A stretch of 64,000 nt of DNA from Ornithinibacillus massiliensis (GCF_018310345.1 NZ_JAGXBY010000006.1:229223-293222); one strand, 5' to 3'; counted from the stretch's first letter, positions 39,227-48,567 are shown. Numbers and translations are program-made. The notes: a model not told the origin generated them from the sequence alone.

Positions 39227-40033
39227 ATGCCACATGAAGTGATACTTGCTTTCTTATTCACGTTAATGGCCGGTTTGGCTACTGGGATAGGAAGTTTACT
39301 AGCGTTTTTTGCGAAAACAACAAACACGAAGTTTTTATCTTTTGCGTTAGGTTTTTCTGCTGGGGTGATGATTTATGTATCCATGGTTGAAATATTTGTA
39401 AAGTCGCAAGATTCGCTTGTTTCAGAATTAGGTGAGAGTGGAGGGCGATGGTTAACCGTTGTATCCTTCTTTGCGGGAATGTTACTGATTGCATTAATTG
39501 ATCGGTTTGTGCCGTCGGGTTCCAACCCACACGAATTAAAGAAAGTGGAGGATATGAAGACCAATGGAGCAGTAACAAAAAATCCAGACCTGATGAAAAT
39601 GGGCGTTTTTACAGCAGTAGCAATTGGGATACATAATTTCCCAGAAGGTATTGCTACTTTTGTTTCGACTATTCAGGATCCAACGCTAGGTTTTGCCATT
39701 GCTATAGCGATCGCAATTCATAATATCCCAGAAGGTATCGCGGTTTCCGTTCCGATTTACTATGCTACAAATGATAAGAAAAAGGCATTTAAATATTCTT
39801 TTCTTTCCGGACTTGCAGAACCTGTTGGAGCAATTGTCGCTTTCTTATTCCTAATGCCATTCTTAACGGAAACGATGTTTGGTATTATCTTTGCAGCTGT
39901 AGCTGGAATTATGGTGTTTATTTCGCTTGATGAATTATTACCAGCAGCGAAAAAATTTGATGAAGCCCATGTCTCCATTTATGGGGTAATATGTGGTATG
40001 GCATTAATGGCATTAAGTCTTTTACTGTTATAA
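39227..40033 (+). CDS. zupT: ZIP-family zinc/divalent metal transporter, ZupT-like
   Basis: 268 residues from ATG 39227 (AAGGAG about 12 bases upstream; ATG 39206 would swallow that site). Eight membrane helices. The binuclear metal site is clear in AIGIHNFPEGIATF (helix 4) and IAIHNIPEGIAVSVP (helix 5), exactly the ZupT pattern. It imports zinc and probably iron or manganese. The gene interrupts the rnr-smpB neighbourhood and has its own 328-base upstream region after a terminator; I do not see a clear Zur box there. Confidence 0.92.
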   Translation: MPHEVILAFLFTLMAGLATGIGSLLAFFAKTTNTKFLSFALGFSAGVMIYVSMVEIFVKSQDSLVSELGESGGRWLTVVSFFAGMLLIALIDRFVPSGSNPHELKKVEDMKTNGAVTKNPDLMKMGVFTAVAIGIHNFPEGIATFVSTIQDPTLGFAIAIAIAIHNIPEGIAVSVPIYYATNDKKKAFKYSFLSGLAEPVGAIVAFLFLMPFLTETMFGIIFAAVAGIMVFISLDELLPAAKKFDEAHVSIYGVICGMALMALSLLLL

Positions 40034-40049
40034 CATGTGAATCTATAGA

Positions 40050-40086
40050 GCCCCTAGGTACGAAGCTGGTACCTTTGGGGTTTTTA
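40050..40086 (+). terminator. Terminator after the ZIP transporter gene
   Basis: CCCCTAGGTAC and GTACCTTTGGGG form a mostly paired stem followed by TTTTT. Confidence 0.75.
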
Positions 40087-40193
40087 TTACAGCTTGCTTG
40101 GACAAGCTTATAACCTGATTACTTCCCTTCTTATTGGAATAACGTTGGATTATTTGGTAAAATTGATGCACGTAGTTTTAGGAGGGCGAAACA

Positions 40194-40661
40194 ATGCCTA
40201 AAGGTGAAGGTAAAGTTATTGCACAAAATAAAAAAGCATCACATGATTATTTTATAGAAGATACGTATGAAGCGGGGATTGTCCTACAAGGTACCGAAAT
40301 TAAATCATTGCGTGCGGGACGTGTGAATTTAAAGGACTCCCATGCTCGAATCGATAAGCGTGGTGAAGTTCAATTAATCAACTTGCATATTTCGGAGTAT
40401 GAACAAGGTAACCGATTCAATCATGATCCAACTAGAACAAGGAAGCTATTACTACATCGAAAGCAAATTGATAAGCTGATTGGTTTGACCCAGCAAGAAG
40501 GGTATGCACTAGTTCCGTTGAAGATCTATTTGAAAAATGGCTATGCAAAAGTATTAATAGGACTTGGAAAAGGGAAGAAGAAATACGATAAACGTGAGGA
40601 TTTAAAGAAGAAACAAATGAAGCGTGATATTGATCGTGCAATAAAAGACTATAATCGATAA
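40194..40661 (+). CDS. smpB: SmpB, tmRNA-binding protein
   Basis: 155 residues with [20 protein letters not shown], the tmRNA-binding loop [20 protein letters not shown] and the basic C-terminal tail [16 protein letters not shown] that enters the decoding centre. It delivers tmRNA to stalled ribosomes. The RNA itself is encoded about 1.9 kb downstream. AGGAGGGCG precedes ATG 40194. Confidence 0.97.
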   Translation: MPKGEGKVIAQNKKASHDYFIEDTYEAGIVLQGTEIKSLRAGRVNLKDSHARIDKRGEVQLINLHISEYEQGNRFNHDPTRTRKLLLHRKQIDKLIGLTQQEGYALVPLKIYLKNGYAKVLIGLGKGKKKYDKREDLKKKQMKRDIDRAIKDYNR

Positions 40662-40669
40662 GAATATTT

Positions 40670-40698
40670 CCATCAGTTTACTAGTGACTGATGGTTTT
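40670..40698 (+). terminator. Terminator after smpB
   Basis: CCATCAGT (40670-40677) and ACTGATGG (40687-40694) form a stem followed by TTTT. Confidence 0.8.
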
Positions 40699-40721
40699 AC
40701 ACTATAAAGGGGATAAAGTGA

Positions 40722-42386
40722 ATGGGATATTCTTTAATGAAATGTCGTGATGAGGTCTTACATTTAACTAAGCAGCTTGTTTCGATTCGAAGTATTGTGA
40801 ATACGGATGGCGAGCGTTTAATTGCTCATTCCTTATACACGATGATAGCATCTTTTCCTTATTATCAAGCAAACCCGGATCACTTAGTAATTGAAAAAAC
40901 GATAGACGATGAGATGGAACGCCATAATGTTCTTGCTTATGTGAAAGGAACAAAAGGAAATAGTAATCGGACAGTTATCATGATGGGACATATGGATACA
41001 GTTGGGGTAGAGGATTTTAATCAACAGGCAGACTATGCTTTTCAACCGGATGAATGGATGGAATGGTTAAAGGATGAAGAGATTTCACTTAAGGACCGAG
41101 AGCATTTGCTTCCGGATGAATGGTTATTTGGCCGTGGAGCTCTCGATATGAAGAGTGGGCTGGCAAGTAATTTGTATTTACTTCAATATTTCTCTGAACA
41201 TCCGGAAAAGCTAAATGGTAACCTCGTGTTTATTGCAGAATGCGATGAAGAGGATGGTTCTCATGGTATTCTCTCTGCACTTAAAACATTAAATAAATGG
41301 AAAGAAGAGCAAGGATTTGATTATGTTGCTGCGATAAATGCTGATTTTGTATCGCCATTATATGAGGGGGATCCGAATCGCTATATTTATAAAGGCACCG
41401 TAGGGAAATTGCTCCCATCCTTTTATATTACTGGGGCTGAAACCCATGTCGGTGCTGCCTTTGAGGGAATTGATCCTAATTTCATTGCATCCGAATTAAC
41501 GAGACAGATCAGCTATAATCCCGAGCTTTGTAATGAAGCACATGGTGAACATACATTACCACCAGTTGCCCTAAAGCAAATGGATTTAAAGGCTGCATAT
41601 AATGTACAGACAGCTTTAGGAGCGTTTGTATATTATAACTTTTTCATCCATTCCTGGACGCCAAAGGAAGCACTTGAATTGTTGAAGGAGCAAGCTCATA
41701 TTGCTTTTCAAAATGCTTTAACTGTTTTTGAACAGAGCTATAACACGTATTGTAACATGTCAGGAAAACGGAATGACGGGGTTCCGTGGGAGCCACGAGT
41801 CCTCCTCTATGAAGAAATGGATGAGATGTTAATCAAAGCACATGGTAACAAGTATAAAGAAGCAATGGCTGTTTTCAAAAATAACTTACTTCATGATGAT
41901 TCTCTCGATACACGTATGTTTGCTTTAAAAGTGGTTGAGGAAGCGTGGAAGTGGATGGAGGATAAGAATCCAACCATTATATTATTTTATTCTTCCTTAT
42001 ATTATCCGCGAATTGAATTGACAGGGAAAACGTCTAATGAACGGAAATTGAATGATGCTTTAGATGAAGCGGTTCATACCATTCAATCCGTATATAAACA
42101 ACCGATAAAGGTGAAGAACTTCTTTCCCTATATCTCTGACATGAGCTTTATGGCGATTAGCGATGATGAAGCTGGAATAAAGGCTGTAAAGGATAATAAT
42201 CCAGCTTGGGGAACGAAGCATTACGTAGATTATGATGCTATAAGAGACATTAATGTTCCGGTGATTAATATCGGTCCTTATGGCTTGGATGCTCATAAGA
42301 AGCTTGAACGAGTAGAAATAGCGTACTCGATGGAGATTGTGCCGAATATGACGAAGCTAGTGATAGACAAAGTATTAAGTGAGTAG
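40722..42386 (+). CDS. rocB: M20-family peptidase, RocB-like
   Basis: 554 residues of M20 metallopeptidase type. Metal-site motifs: MMGHMDTVGVEDF (His-x-Asp), FGRGALDMKSGLASN (bridging Asp), ECDEEDGSHG (Glu-Glu) and the C-terminal INIGPYGLDAHKKLERV (His). The long insert relative to usual M20 enzymes and length near 550 fit RocB, a protein of arginine degradation in B. subtilis whose exact reaction is not settled. Here it is not beside other roc genes but between smpB and ssrA, so its role in arginine use is inference by similarity. Confidence 0.82.
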   Translation: MGYSLMKCRDEVLHLTKQLVSIRSIVNTDGERLIAHSLYTMIASFPYYQANPDHLVIEKTIDDEMERHNVLAYVKGTKGNSNRTVIMMGHMDTVGVEDFNQQADYAFQPDEWMEWLKDEEISLKDREHLLPDEWLFGRGALDMKSGLASNLYLLQYFSEHPEKLNGNLVFIAECDEEDGSHGILSALKTLNKWKEEQGFDYVAAINADFVSPLYEGDPNRYIYKGTVGKLLPSFYITGAETHVGAAFEGIDPNFIASELTRQISYNPELCNEAHGEHTLPPVALKQMDLKAAYNVQTALGAFVYYNFFIHSWTPKEALELLKEQAHIAFQNALTVFEQSYNTYCNMSGKRNDGVPWEPRVLLYEEMDEMLIKAHGNKYKEAMAVFKNNLLHDDSLDTRMFALKVVEEAWKWMEDKNPTIILFYSSLYYPRIELTGKTSNERKLNDALDEAVHTIQSVYKQPIKVKNFFPYISDMSFMAISDDEAGIKAVKDNNPAWGTKHYVDYDAIRDINVPVINIGPYGLDAHKKLERVEIAYSMEIVPNMTKLVIDKVLSE

Positions 42387-42441
42387 AACTGTGAACTGGA
42401 AAACGTAAGTCTTAGTGGGAAAACATCCCACCTTTGAGCCC

Positions 42442-42469
42442 TTGAAAATGTTTTTGGATATGTTATAAT
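42442..42469 (+). promoter_or_regulatory. Promoter of ssrA
   Basis: TTGAAA (42442-42447) and a perfect TATAAT (42464-42469), 16 bp apart, lie about 75 bases before the mature tmRNA end. The leader between contains a small hairpin (GCTCG and CGAGC near 42512-42529) that would be processed off. Confidence 0.75.
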
Positions 42470-42542
42470 AAATCATGTCGCTAATAAGCGATTAATAATT
42501 GAATAATAATGTGCTCGTATTTACCCGAGCGTTTTCCTTTAT

Positions 42543-42903
42543 GGGGACGTTACGGATTCGACAGGGGTAGGTCGAGCTCAGGTTGCGCGTCGAGGTTACG
42601 ACTCGTAAAACGTTATCGCCTAAATATAACTGGCAAAGAAAACAATTACTCTTTAGCAGCTGCGTAAGCACTTCTAAAGGATCCTTCCCGCTTTCGCCCG
42701 TGAAGCGGATTGAAGGGTCTCAACTGAAGCGGGCTATACGGTTATCCGCAGTCTGAGGATGAGCGTTGAAATCAATCGGACTAGCTACTCGGAAGCCTGT
42801 TGGTAGGCTGAAGAGCTAGTGAAAGATAATATACCAACTACACGTGTAGAAGCCTGAGTGCCGATACCTTTGGACGCGGGTTCGACTCCCGCCGTCTCCA
42901 CCA
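42543..42903 (+). ncRNA. ssrA: tmRNA (ssrA)
   Basis: The 5' end GGGGACGTTACGGATTCGAC and the 3' end with TTCGACTCCCGCC and GTCTCCACCA form the tRNA-Ala-like half, with CCA encoded. The tag frame at 42632-42667 reads GKENNYSLAAA then TAA, giving (A)GKENNYSLAAA, a normal Bacillaceae proteolysis tag. With SmpB it rescues stalled ribosomes and marks the truncated product for ClpXP. A terminator follows directly. Confidence 0.97.
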
Positions 42904-42927
42904 ATACATATGTTGGTGGTTTTTTTG
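42898..42927 (+). terminator. Terminator of ssrA
   Basis: CCACCAA (42898-42904) and TTGGTGG (42913-42919) form a stem overlapping the encoded CCA end, followed by seven T. Confidence 0.85.
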
Positions 42928-43426
42928 TATGGTGTGATAGAAAGCATAATAATATACTAAGTAAGTCTATACTTCAATTAGTGCATTAACAAAGATTAGG
43001 GACGAGTTCTTGCTAAAAGGACTAGTCCTTTTTTATAGTTATTTTCGTAAATAAAATAGATATCGACAATCAATATTTTTGAATAATCCATTTTAATGTA
43101 AAAGAATGAAAACATCTCCTTTGGTTGGTGTTGACACTGTATACCACTTATTTATATCTTTTTTTCGCTTTACGACAAATTGTATTAAGGCGAATTTAAA
43201 GGGCATGCTCTCCGAAAATTTTCGAGCTCATGCCCTGTATGCTGTATATAAAATGTTTGATTAAAGATTGCTTTACTGATATTTTCCAAAATTACAAAAT
43301 CACCGAAAAGTGATGATTTTGAAAAAGAGACTTTAGGATGAAACTTTTAATAATCTTGGACTATATCTATTAGTATTAGCTTTTACTATTATAGTTACAG
43401 TTGTATCAAAGACATTCCTATAACTG
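42928..43426. other. Gene-free region with two hairpins
   Basis: About 500 bases without a convincing frame. AAAAGGA and TCCTTTT (43015-43032) make a terminator-like hairpin with a T-run. A larger stem-loop at 43200-43236 pairs AGGGCATG with CATGCCCT around an inner perfect palindrome CGAAAATTTTCG (43213-43224) and has no T-run. Confidence 0.6.
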
Positions 43427-44065
43427 TTATCGTGTACTAATTAATGCAGCAGTAAATGTTACCGGACCATTTAAAAATACTGGGTCTTCATCTGTTTCTA
43501 ATGTCACAGTATAAGTTACATTTTCATCATTTTCAGTAATCACGTCAACGTGTGCCAATGGCTCTAGTACTTGATCATCATTACCTGCATCGTCTATTTC
43601 AATAACTGCTCGGTAAATCTCTTCTCCTGGTATAAATACCGATGGGCTCCCTTTATAGATTCTCATAATAATTGTTGCAAAGTCGTCTGGATCATCATTG
43701 TCTAAGCCAAAGACACCATTCAACCATACAACGTCACCTTTTTTTACCTTATCTAATGTTACAGAAGCAACTGGGGTTTGTACGTCTACCGGTAATTCAA
43801 AACGATTAGGTTGTTGTACATTCGGATTTAAGGTGTAGAATTCAAAGTTTTTTAAATTTGCTTTGTCTTTATGACCATCTTTTTTATGGTCTTTTTTGTC
43901 ATCCTTCTTATGATCTTTTTTATGATCTTTTTTACAGTCACATTCATCGTGACAATCGTAACACCAACACTTGAAACCTTCTGATTCTCGATGTTTTTCA
44001 CATAATTTTTTACCCATTACACGCAACTCCTCTTCTTGGTAGCTATCACATTTTCTTTTTTCCAT
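43427..44065 (-). CDS. Probable spore-surface protein with Cys/His/Lys-rich N-terminus
   Basis: 212 residues. The N-terminal third is rich in Cys and in repeated KKDH/KKDG units (KKDHKKDDKKDH around 50-70), with CWCYDCHDECDCKK before it. The C-terminal 130 residues are a beta-rich domain (TLDKVKKGDVVWLNGVFG; TYTVTLETDEDPVFLNGPV) reminiscent of the jelly-roll of exosporium proteins such as BxpB. It lies divergently beside a CotY/CotZ-like gene. On the minus strand CATATAGTA (44160 to 44152) fits the CATANNNTA shape of a mother-cell SigK -10. Spore location is inference. Confidence 0.6.
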   Translation of the reverse strand: MEKRKCDSYQEEELRVMGKKLCEKHRESEGFKCWCYDCHDECDCKKDHKKDHKKDDKKDHKKDGHKDKANLKNFEFYTLNPNVQQPNRFELPVDVQTPVASVTLDKVKKGDVVWLNGVFGLDNDDPDDFATIIMRIYKGSPSVFIPGEEIYRAVIEIDDAGNDDQVLEPLAHVDVITENDENVTYTVTLETDEDPVFLNGPVTFTAALISTR

Positions 44066-44292
44066 AGTTTTATCACCTCCTATACTTCTATTAAATGCGA
44101 ACGAAATTCAATATGAAACGGATAATAGTTTAATTGTAAAAAATGTATGAATACTATATGTCAAAGGGTTTATTATGCGGAGCGCCCGTACATTACTAGA
44201 TTTATTCCTTATACTATAGACTATTAAACAGTCATTCCGTAGTCCTCCACATAATCTAATAAAAACAGTGAAATCCTGAAAGGGGTGATTAT

Positions 44293-44865
44293 ATGAACAG
44301 CAAAAAATATGAATCTAATTATGAAAATTGTATTAGTGATGTAGTTAGAAAGATCATTGATGCACAAGATAAGGTTAAACAAAATAAATGTGACTCTGGA
44401 TGTGAAAAGTCTATTATGGAGTTATTATCGCAGTCTAACTATAAAAGGAATTTTAATAATACTATCCCGTTTTTTCTTACTTCTAGAGATAACAAACCCT
44501 ATATAGCAAGTGGAATAATAAAAGCACCTATTAAAGGTTATCCAAATGAAAGTTATTTCAAATGTATAGAAACACCAATATTACGAGCTATTAAATTTAA
44601 TGATAATAAGAATAACTGTGTTGTAGTAGAATTATTAAGACCAGTAAATGCTAATGGCATTCCGGTAGCAGATCGTGGCGAGTATTTATGTGACTTTTTT
44701 CAAGAGCAAACTCCCTACAAGACTATACAGTTTAGAAGTACAGGGGTATGTACCACAATCGATTTAGATTGCTTCTGTGGAATTACTTGTTTAGACCCAA
44801 TTAGCCCCTTGTCTCCATATAGTGGCTTGGACATTCTAAAAGAGCATAACAATTATGAAGAATAA
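44293..44865 (+). CDS. CotY/CotZ/ExsY-family spore coat protein
   Basis: 190 residues with the family's N-terminal pattern CISDVVRKIIDAQDKVKQ, then KCDSGCEKSIMELLSQ, and late cysteines in STGVCTTIDLDCFCGITCLD. These proteins self-assemble through disulfides into the outermost spore layers (coat crust or exosporium basal layer). The paired protein on the opposite strand and the Cys-rich protein at 46272 suggest a spore-surface cluster. AAAGGGGTG precedes ATG 44293, and CATAATCTA at 44250-44258 fits a SigK-type -10. A terminator hairpin follows at 44888-44950. Confidence 0.85.
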   Translation: MNSKKYESNYENCISDVVRKIIDAQDKVKQNKCDSGCEKSIMELLSQSNYKRNFNNTIPFFLTSRDNKPYIASGIIKAPIKGYPNESYFKCIETPILRAIKFNDNKNNCVVVELLRPVNANGIPVADRGEYLCDFFQEQTPYKTIQFRSTGVCTTIDLDCFCGITCLDPISPLSPYSGLDILKEHNNYEE

Positions 44866-44887
44866 ATATTTGATGGAGGAAATTTAA

Positions 44888-44950
44888 TAATAAAACCGAC
44901 CTAAGTCGAATTCTAATTAAATAGATTCTTATCAATGTTCGGTTTTATTA
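44888..44950 (+). terminator. Long hairpin after the CotZ-like gene
   Basis: TAATAAAACCGA (44888-44899) and TCGGTTTTATTA (44939-44950) are perfect inverted arms with a 39-base loop. The rest of the gap up to 45179 holds no gene. Confidence 0.6.
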
Positions 44951-45179
44951 GGTAAGTAAGCAATAATTAAAGTATAAATAAGTACTTTAAGCTATTTGGT
45001 GAATCCAATTTAAAGAACCAAAATATAAATTAACCTTTAGTTGTAAACGAGTAATATTAGTATTATTAGTAGAACATTATGTATGCGGGAATGTCTGAGA
45101 GAAAATTATGTATGGAACTAGATTGTTCGACCAATCAAAATAGCAACAAATAAATGAGATGAATAAGGAGGTGGAAAGC

Positions 45180-46037
45180 TTGCCATTCGCAGAATTAGGT
45201 TTTAGAATAACAAGCCCATATGGATATAGAACGGATCCGATTACAGGGCAACCAAATGTATTTCACAGTGGTATTGACCTAGTAAAGGCTCATCAGGCAC
45301 CATTAGGAGCATTTGTTGGAGGTACCGTGTTATATGCGGCTGACGGGGTGTCTGGAACAGGGGTCGGAGGCTATGGTAAAGTGGTAGTCATCCAAGATAA
45401 GAATAATTGCGCACATATATATGCACACCTGGATTCTGTTGCAGTTCGAAAAGGTCAAAGGGTTAATCAAGGAGATATAATAGGACGCCAAGGGGCAACC
45501 GGGAATCGAGTAACAGGGTCTCACTTGCATTACGAAGTCCGTAAAAAGTCAAGTCCTGCACTGGGGTGGATAGATGACCCTATCGCAAGAACGCATGATC
45601 CTACTAACTATCTTGAAGAATATTATGCCACAGATAATGATACAAAATCTGAAACTGTGTATGTAGTTAAACCTGGTGATACGTTAACAAAGATTGCTAA
45701 TAAGTTTAATACAAGCGTAGATGCACTTGCTAAGCTAAATGGCATTAGCCAAAGGAATTTGATATTAATTGGTCAAAGAATTAAACTGCCTGAAAATAGT
45801 ACATCTAGGAAAGAAACACTATATCTACCAAGAACAATATCCAGATGGAGAGTATATCCTTTAAATAAAGCACCAATAAAAGGGAATGAGAAAGGATTTT
45901 TAAATCCTAGGAAATTCGGTGGTTTGCAGTATGAAGTACTTGGTAAACCACAAGCTCACGTTGTAACGATTCAAACTAGAGATTTTGGCAAAGTGAATAT
46001 TTACGTGCATCCATCAACTGGTGCTGTAATTGCGTAA
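45180..46037 (+). CDS. M23 peptidase with LysM domain
   Basis: The start is TTG 45180, eight bases after AGGAGGTG; ATG 45159 has no site and would include it. The 285-aa protein has an M23 (LytM) domain (1-135) with zinc ligands His29 and Asp33 in NVFHSGIDL and the HLHYE motif near 118, a LysM (about 160-205, YVVKPGDTLTKIANKFNTSV) and a C-terminal domain of unknown fold. It should cut peptide cross-bridges in peptidoglycan. No signal peptide is visible, which suggests a spore or lysis context instead of normal secretion. Confidence 0.85.
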   Translation: MPFAELGFRITSPYGYRTDPITGQPNVFHSGIDLVKAHQAPLGAFVGGTVLYAADGVSGTGVGGYGKVVVIQDKNNCAHIYAHLDSVAVRKGQRVNQGDIIGRQGATGNRVTGSHLHYEVRKKSSPALGWIDDPIARTHDPTNYLEEYYATDNDTKSETVYVVKPGDTLTKIANKFNTSVDALAKLNGISQRNLILIGQRIKLPENSTSRKETLYLPRTISRWRVYPLNKAPIKGNEKGFLNPRKFGGLQYEVLGKPQAHVVTIQTRDFGKVNIYVHPSTGAVIA

Positions 46038-46098
46038 GAGTAAGTGACGTGAATTTAGCAACGGACATATCTAACTCAAGTAACTAGAATTAACTACG

Positions 46099-46130
46099 GA
46101 AGCCCGACTGTCGGATAGTGGTTGGGCTTT
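46099..46130 (+). terminator. Terminator of the M23/LysM gene
   Basis: AAGCCCGAC pairs with GTTGGGCTT, with one G-T pair, followed by TTT. Confidence 0.75.
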
Positions 46131-46271
46131 TCTACGTTTATCCATGGAAGGTCTATTAATCTATCGTATTATCTCTCAGATTAATAAAATGATTGTAGTG
46201 ACTACGAAACTAGTCCAAGATTCTCTCTGCTTTATTGCGTAGGATGATAGTAAAGAAGGGAGGGGAAAACG

Positions 46272-46712
46272 ATGTGGTATCATTCTATTATGTGTGAATG
46301 TTTAAAGAAAAAATATCGCTTTGATGAATGTTATAAAAAGAAATCTCATTGTCTATGTGGTTGTCAGAAAGAATATGATAAGCATAAATATGGCGACGAA
46401 AAAAATCACACTTGCAACAGTCAAAAGCAAAGATGCTGTGATGATTGTTACAGAAACAAATCCCATGGTTCATGTAGTTGCCAAAAGGAATACTATCACC
46501 ATAAATGTGATGAAAAAAACCAATCTTGTGTTGTCTGTCAAAAGCAAAAATATGATGGTGATTGCTGCTGCAGAAAGAAAACCCATTATCCATGCGGATG
46601 TCAGAAAGAGTATAGCCACCATAAATGCCAAGAGGACAACTATCATGATCATTGCAATAGGCATGGGCATGATGATAAGTGCAAGAAATGTAGTTGTTGC
46701 TGTAGCAGGTAG
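46272..46712 (+). CDS. Cys/His-rich repeat protein, probably spore surface
   Basis: 146 residues, of which 27 are Cys and 14 His. Three imperfect repeats of about 38 residues carry the pattern C-Y-x-x-K-S-H-x-x-C-x-C-Q-K-E-Y-x-x-H-K, for example YKKKSHCLCGCQKEYDKHK and YRNKSHGSCSCQKEYYHHK, ending in KCSCCCSR. No signal peptide or membrane helix. Such composition suits a disulfide-cross-linked or metal-binding structural protein of the spore surface, near the CotZ-like gene. I know of no named family. GGGAGGGG precedes ATG 46272, and a terminator follows. Confidence 0.65.
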   Translation: MWYHSIMCECLKKKYRFDECYKKKSHCLCGCQKEYDKHKYGDEKNHTCNSQKQRCCDDCYRNKSHGSCSCQKEYYHHKCDEKNQSCVVCQKQKYDGDCCCRKKTHYPCGCQKEYSHHKCQEDNYHDHCNRHGHDDKCKKCSCCCSR

Positions 46713-46746
46713 TACGAATGATTTTTCTAATAGGTTATGAGGATAG

Positions 46747-46780
46747 AAAGCCCAGCGATTTTTAATCAGCTGGGCTTTAT
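46747..46780 (+). terminator. Terminator of the Cys/His-rich gene
   Basis: AAAGCCCAGC (46747-46756) and GCTGGGCTTT (46769-46778) pair perfectly. The rest of the gap to about 47062 shows no gene. Confidence 0.85.
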
Positions 46781-47062
46781 TTCTACTTTCAGAAATAGCG
46801 AACTCTATATTTAGTAGTCGGCTATCCAATGTTTAAACAGTGTCCTCTCAAGTTATTACCTTCCCTTTGGAACAGTTGCTCCTTGAATACTCACAACAAC
46901 TAGTATAAGTGAAAGGAATAATTAACCTATTTTTTACATAATTCGACTAAACGGGATGGTAATATTTATTATGATGCTATTCAAGTTTTGTACGTGTTTA
47001 TTAAAAAGTAATATCGTTATGAGATTTGTTTTAGGCAATCAACCATAGAAAGGGGAATTTTT

Positions 47063-47617
47063 ATTCTTATTTTAATTGGCTCTATCGTATTTAGCATAAC
47101 CTGTATCTTATGTTTAATCTTATGTGTGAATATGATACATTCTCTAGTGAAAAAGAAAGCCTTTCCGAAAAAAATGCTAATTGCAACGTGTATAGGTTTT
47201 CTCCTAGTAGCTATCATTTATATATATGAAGTATACTTTTTTACATTTAATTATATAGATAAAACTCATACTCAAAAGGGACCTGGACCTATTCCGTCGC
47301 CAACTGAAGCGTATACGGCTAATGCCTATTATGAGCCATATGGTGGAGCAGCAGGTGGTGTGAATGTATGGGTGGAGGTTACGCATAATGGGAAGATGAA
47401 TAAGGTTCAAACCGTTTACTATAGCGATGCAAAAAGTGAGTTTACTATGGAATGGGTAGATGAGAACACCTTATATATTCTAAATGATGAACCTCATTAT
47501 CCAGAATCGAATAGAAGTATTCAATTAGAAATTGGTAAAGAGATTTATCACGAAAATGGTTTGGCTTGTAGAAGTTTGTTAATGAAGGACGAATATGAGA
47601 CTTGCTACCATAATTAA
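47063..47617 (+). CDS. Two-helix membrane protein, unknown function (possible ATT start)
   Basis: The frame has an ATG at 47126 without ribosome site. Seven bases after AAAGGGG stands ATT 47063, in frame, opening LILIGSIVFSITCILCLILC and giving 184 residues with two membrane helices (about 2-24 and 37-57). The rest is an outside domain with GGAAGGVNVWVEVTHNGKMN and VYYSDAKSEFTMEWVDENTL, which resembles small DUF5412-type proteins. The family is a guess and the start is inferred from the ribosome site and the extra helix. Confidence 0.5.
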   Translation: MLILIGSIVFSITCILCLILCVNMIHSLVKKKAFPKKMLIATCIGFLLVAIIYIYEVYFFTFNYIDKTHTQKGPGPIPSPTEAYTANAYYEPYGGAAGGVNVWVEVTHNGKMNKVQTVYYSDAKSEFTMEWVDENTLYILNDEPHYPESNRSIQLEIGKEIYHENGLACRSLLMKDEYETCYHN

Positions 47618-47784
47618 ATCCTTTTATGAACGAGTGCAATATTGAATTGGATATGCGTATTGATTTAGTTGGAGGACAGTATACAGAAGTATACATAATT
47701 TTTAAATAAAAGGAAATAATTACCGATTGTTATGATAAAATAGAAGGGTGGATTTAATATTACGTTTAAGGAAGTAGGAATGGA

Positions 47785-48567
47785 ATGATATATAAAGCAA
47801 ATGCTGATGTTAGAAATAAACTAGAAACGATGTTTGCACCTATTGATAGTACGATTATCCTCTCGTGTCTCCAAGGTCATATGGGAACGGCTTATGTGGA
47901 TAACCTAGAGAATCCTACGGTTGCTCAAATAACTGTTGGGATTTTTGTGTTTTTTGCAGGTGATGCCAATACGAAAGAAGCCGAGGAAATGCTATACAAT
48001 ATACCAGAATTTACGTTGGCAATTGTGGATTCTGAGGAATGGAAGAATCGTATCGAATCTATTCATAGTGGTTGGGAAAAGTTTCAGCGGTACCGATTTG
48101 AAAAGAACTCAAATCATTTTAATAGAATGCATTTACAGAACGTATTGTCTTCATTGCCAACCAGATATGAATTAATGAAAGTTGATACTCATATAGCTAA
48201 TGAACCGGCATTCCATGAGCTTTCTGAAGACTTCGTTAGTGTATTTGATTCCATTCAAGATTTTATTAATAGAGGCATAGGTTATGCAATTTTATATGAA
48301 AGCAAAGTTGTATGTGCAGCAACATCTTATAGTATTTATGATGAAGGTATCGAGATTGAAATTGCTACACATCCACAACACAGAAGGAAGGGATTAGCTA
48401 AAGTAGCAGCATCTGCTTTAATACTAGATTGTCTAGAAAGAGGATTTTACCCAAGCTGGGATGGAGCGAATTTGGAATCTGCTGAATTAGCAAAGAAGCT
48501 AGGATACATACTTAAGGAATCATATGATACTTATTTTATTGACGGCAGGAAATCATGTACTATATAA
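47785..48567 (+). CDS. GNAT acetyltransferase (PF12746-like)
   Basis: 260 residues. The N-terminal half is specific to this group (MFAPIDSTIILSCLQGHMGT) and the C-terminal half is a GNAT fold with ATHPQHRRKGLAKVAASALI, the acetyl-CoA loop, at about 203-222, and SWDGANLESAELAKKLGY. The substrate is unknown. ATG 47785 follows GGAAGTAGGAATGG. Single gene. Confidence 0.82.
   Translation: MIYKANADVRNKLETMFAPIDSTIILSCLQGHMGTAYVDNLENPTVAQITVGIFVFFAGDANTKEAEEMLYNIPEFTLAIVDSEEWKNRIESIHSGWEKFQRYRFEKNSNHFNRMHLQNVLSSLPTRYELMKVDTHIANEPAFHELSEDFVSVFDSIQDFINRGIGYAILYESKVVCAATSYSIYDEGIEIEIATHPQHRRKGLAKVAASALILDCLERGFYPSWDGANLESAELAKKLGYILKESYDTYFIDGRKSCTI

Noticed and set aside
46321..46740. 139-codon frame overlapping the Cys/His-rich gene in another phase
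   Set aside because: No ribosome site; its Val/Met/Thr-rich repeats are the same DNA repeats read out of frame. Dual coding was considered but nothing supports it.
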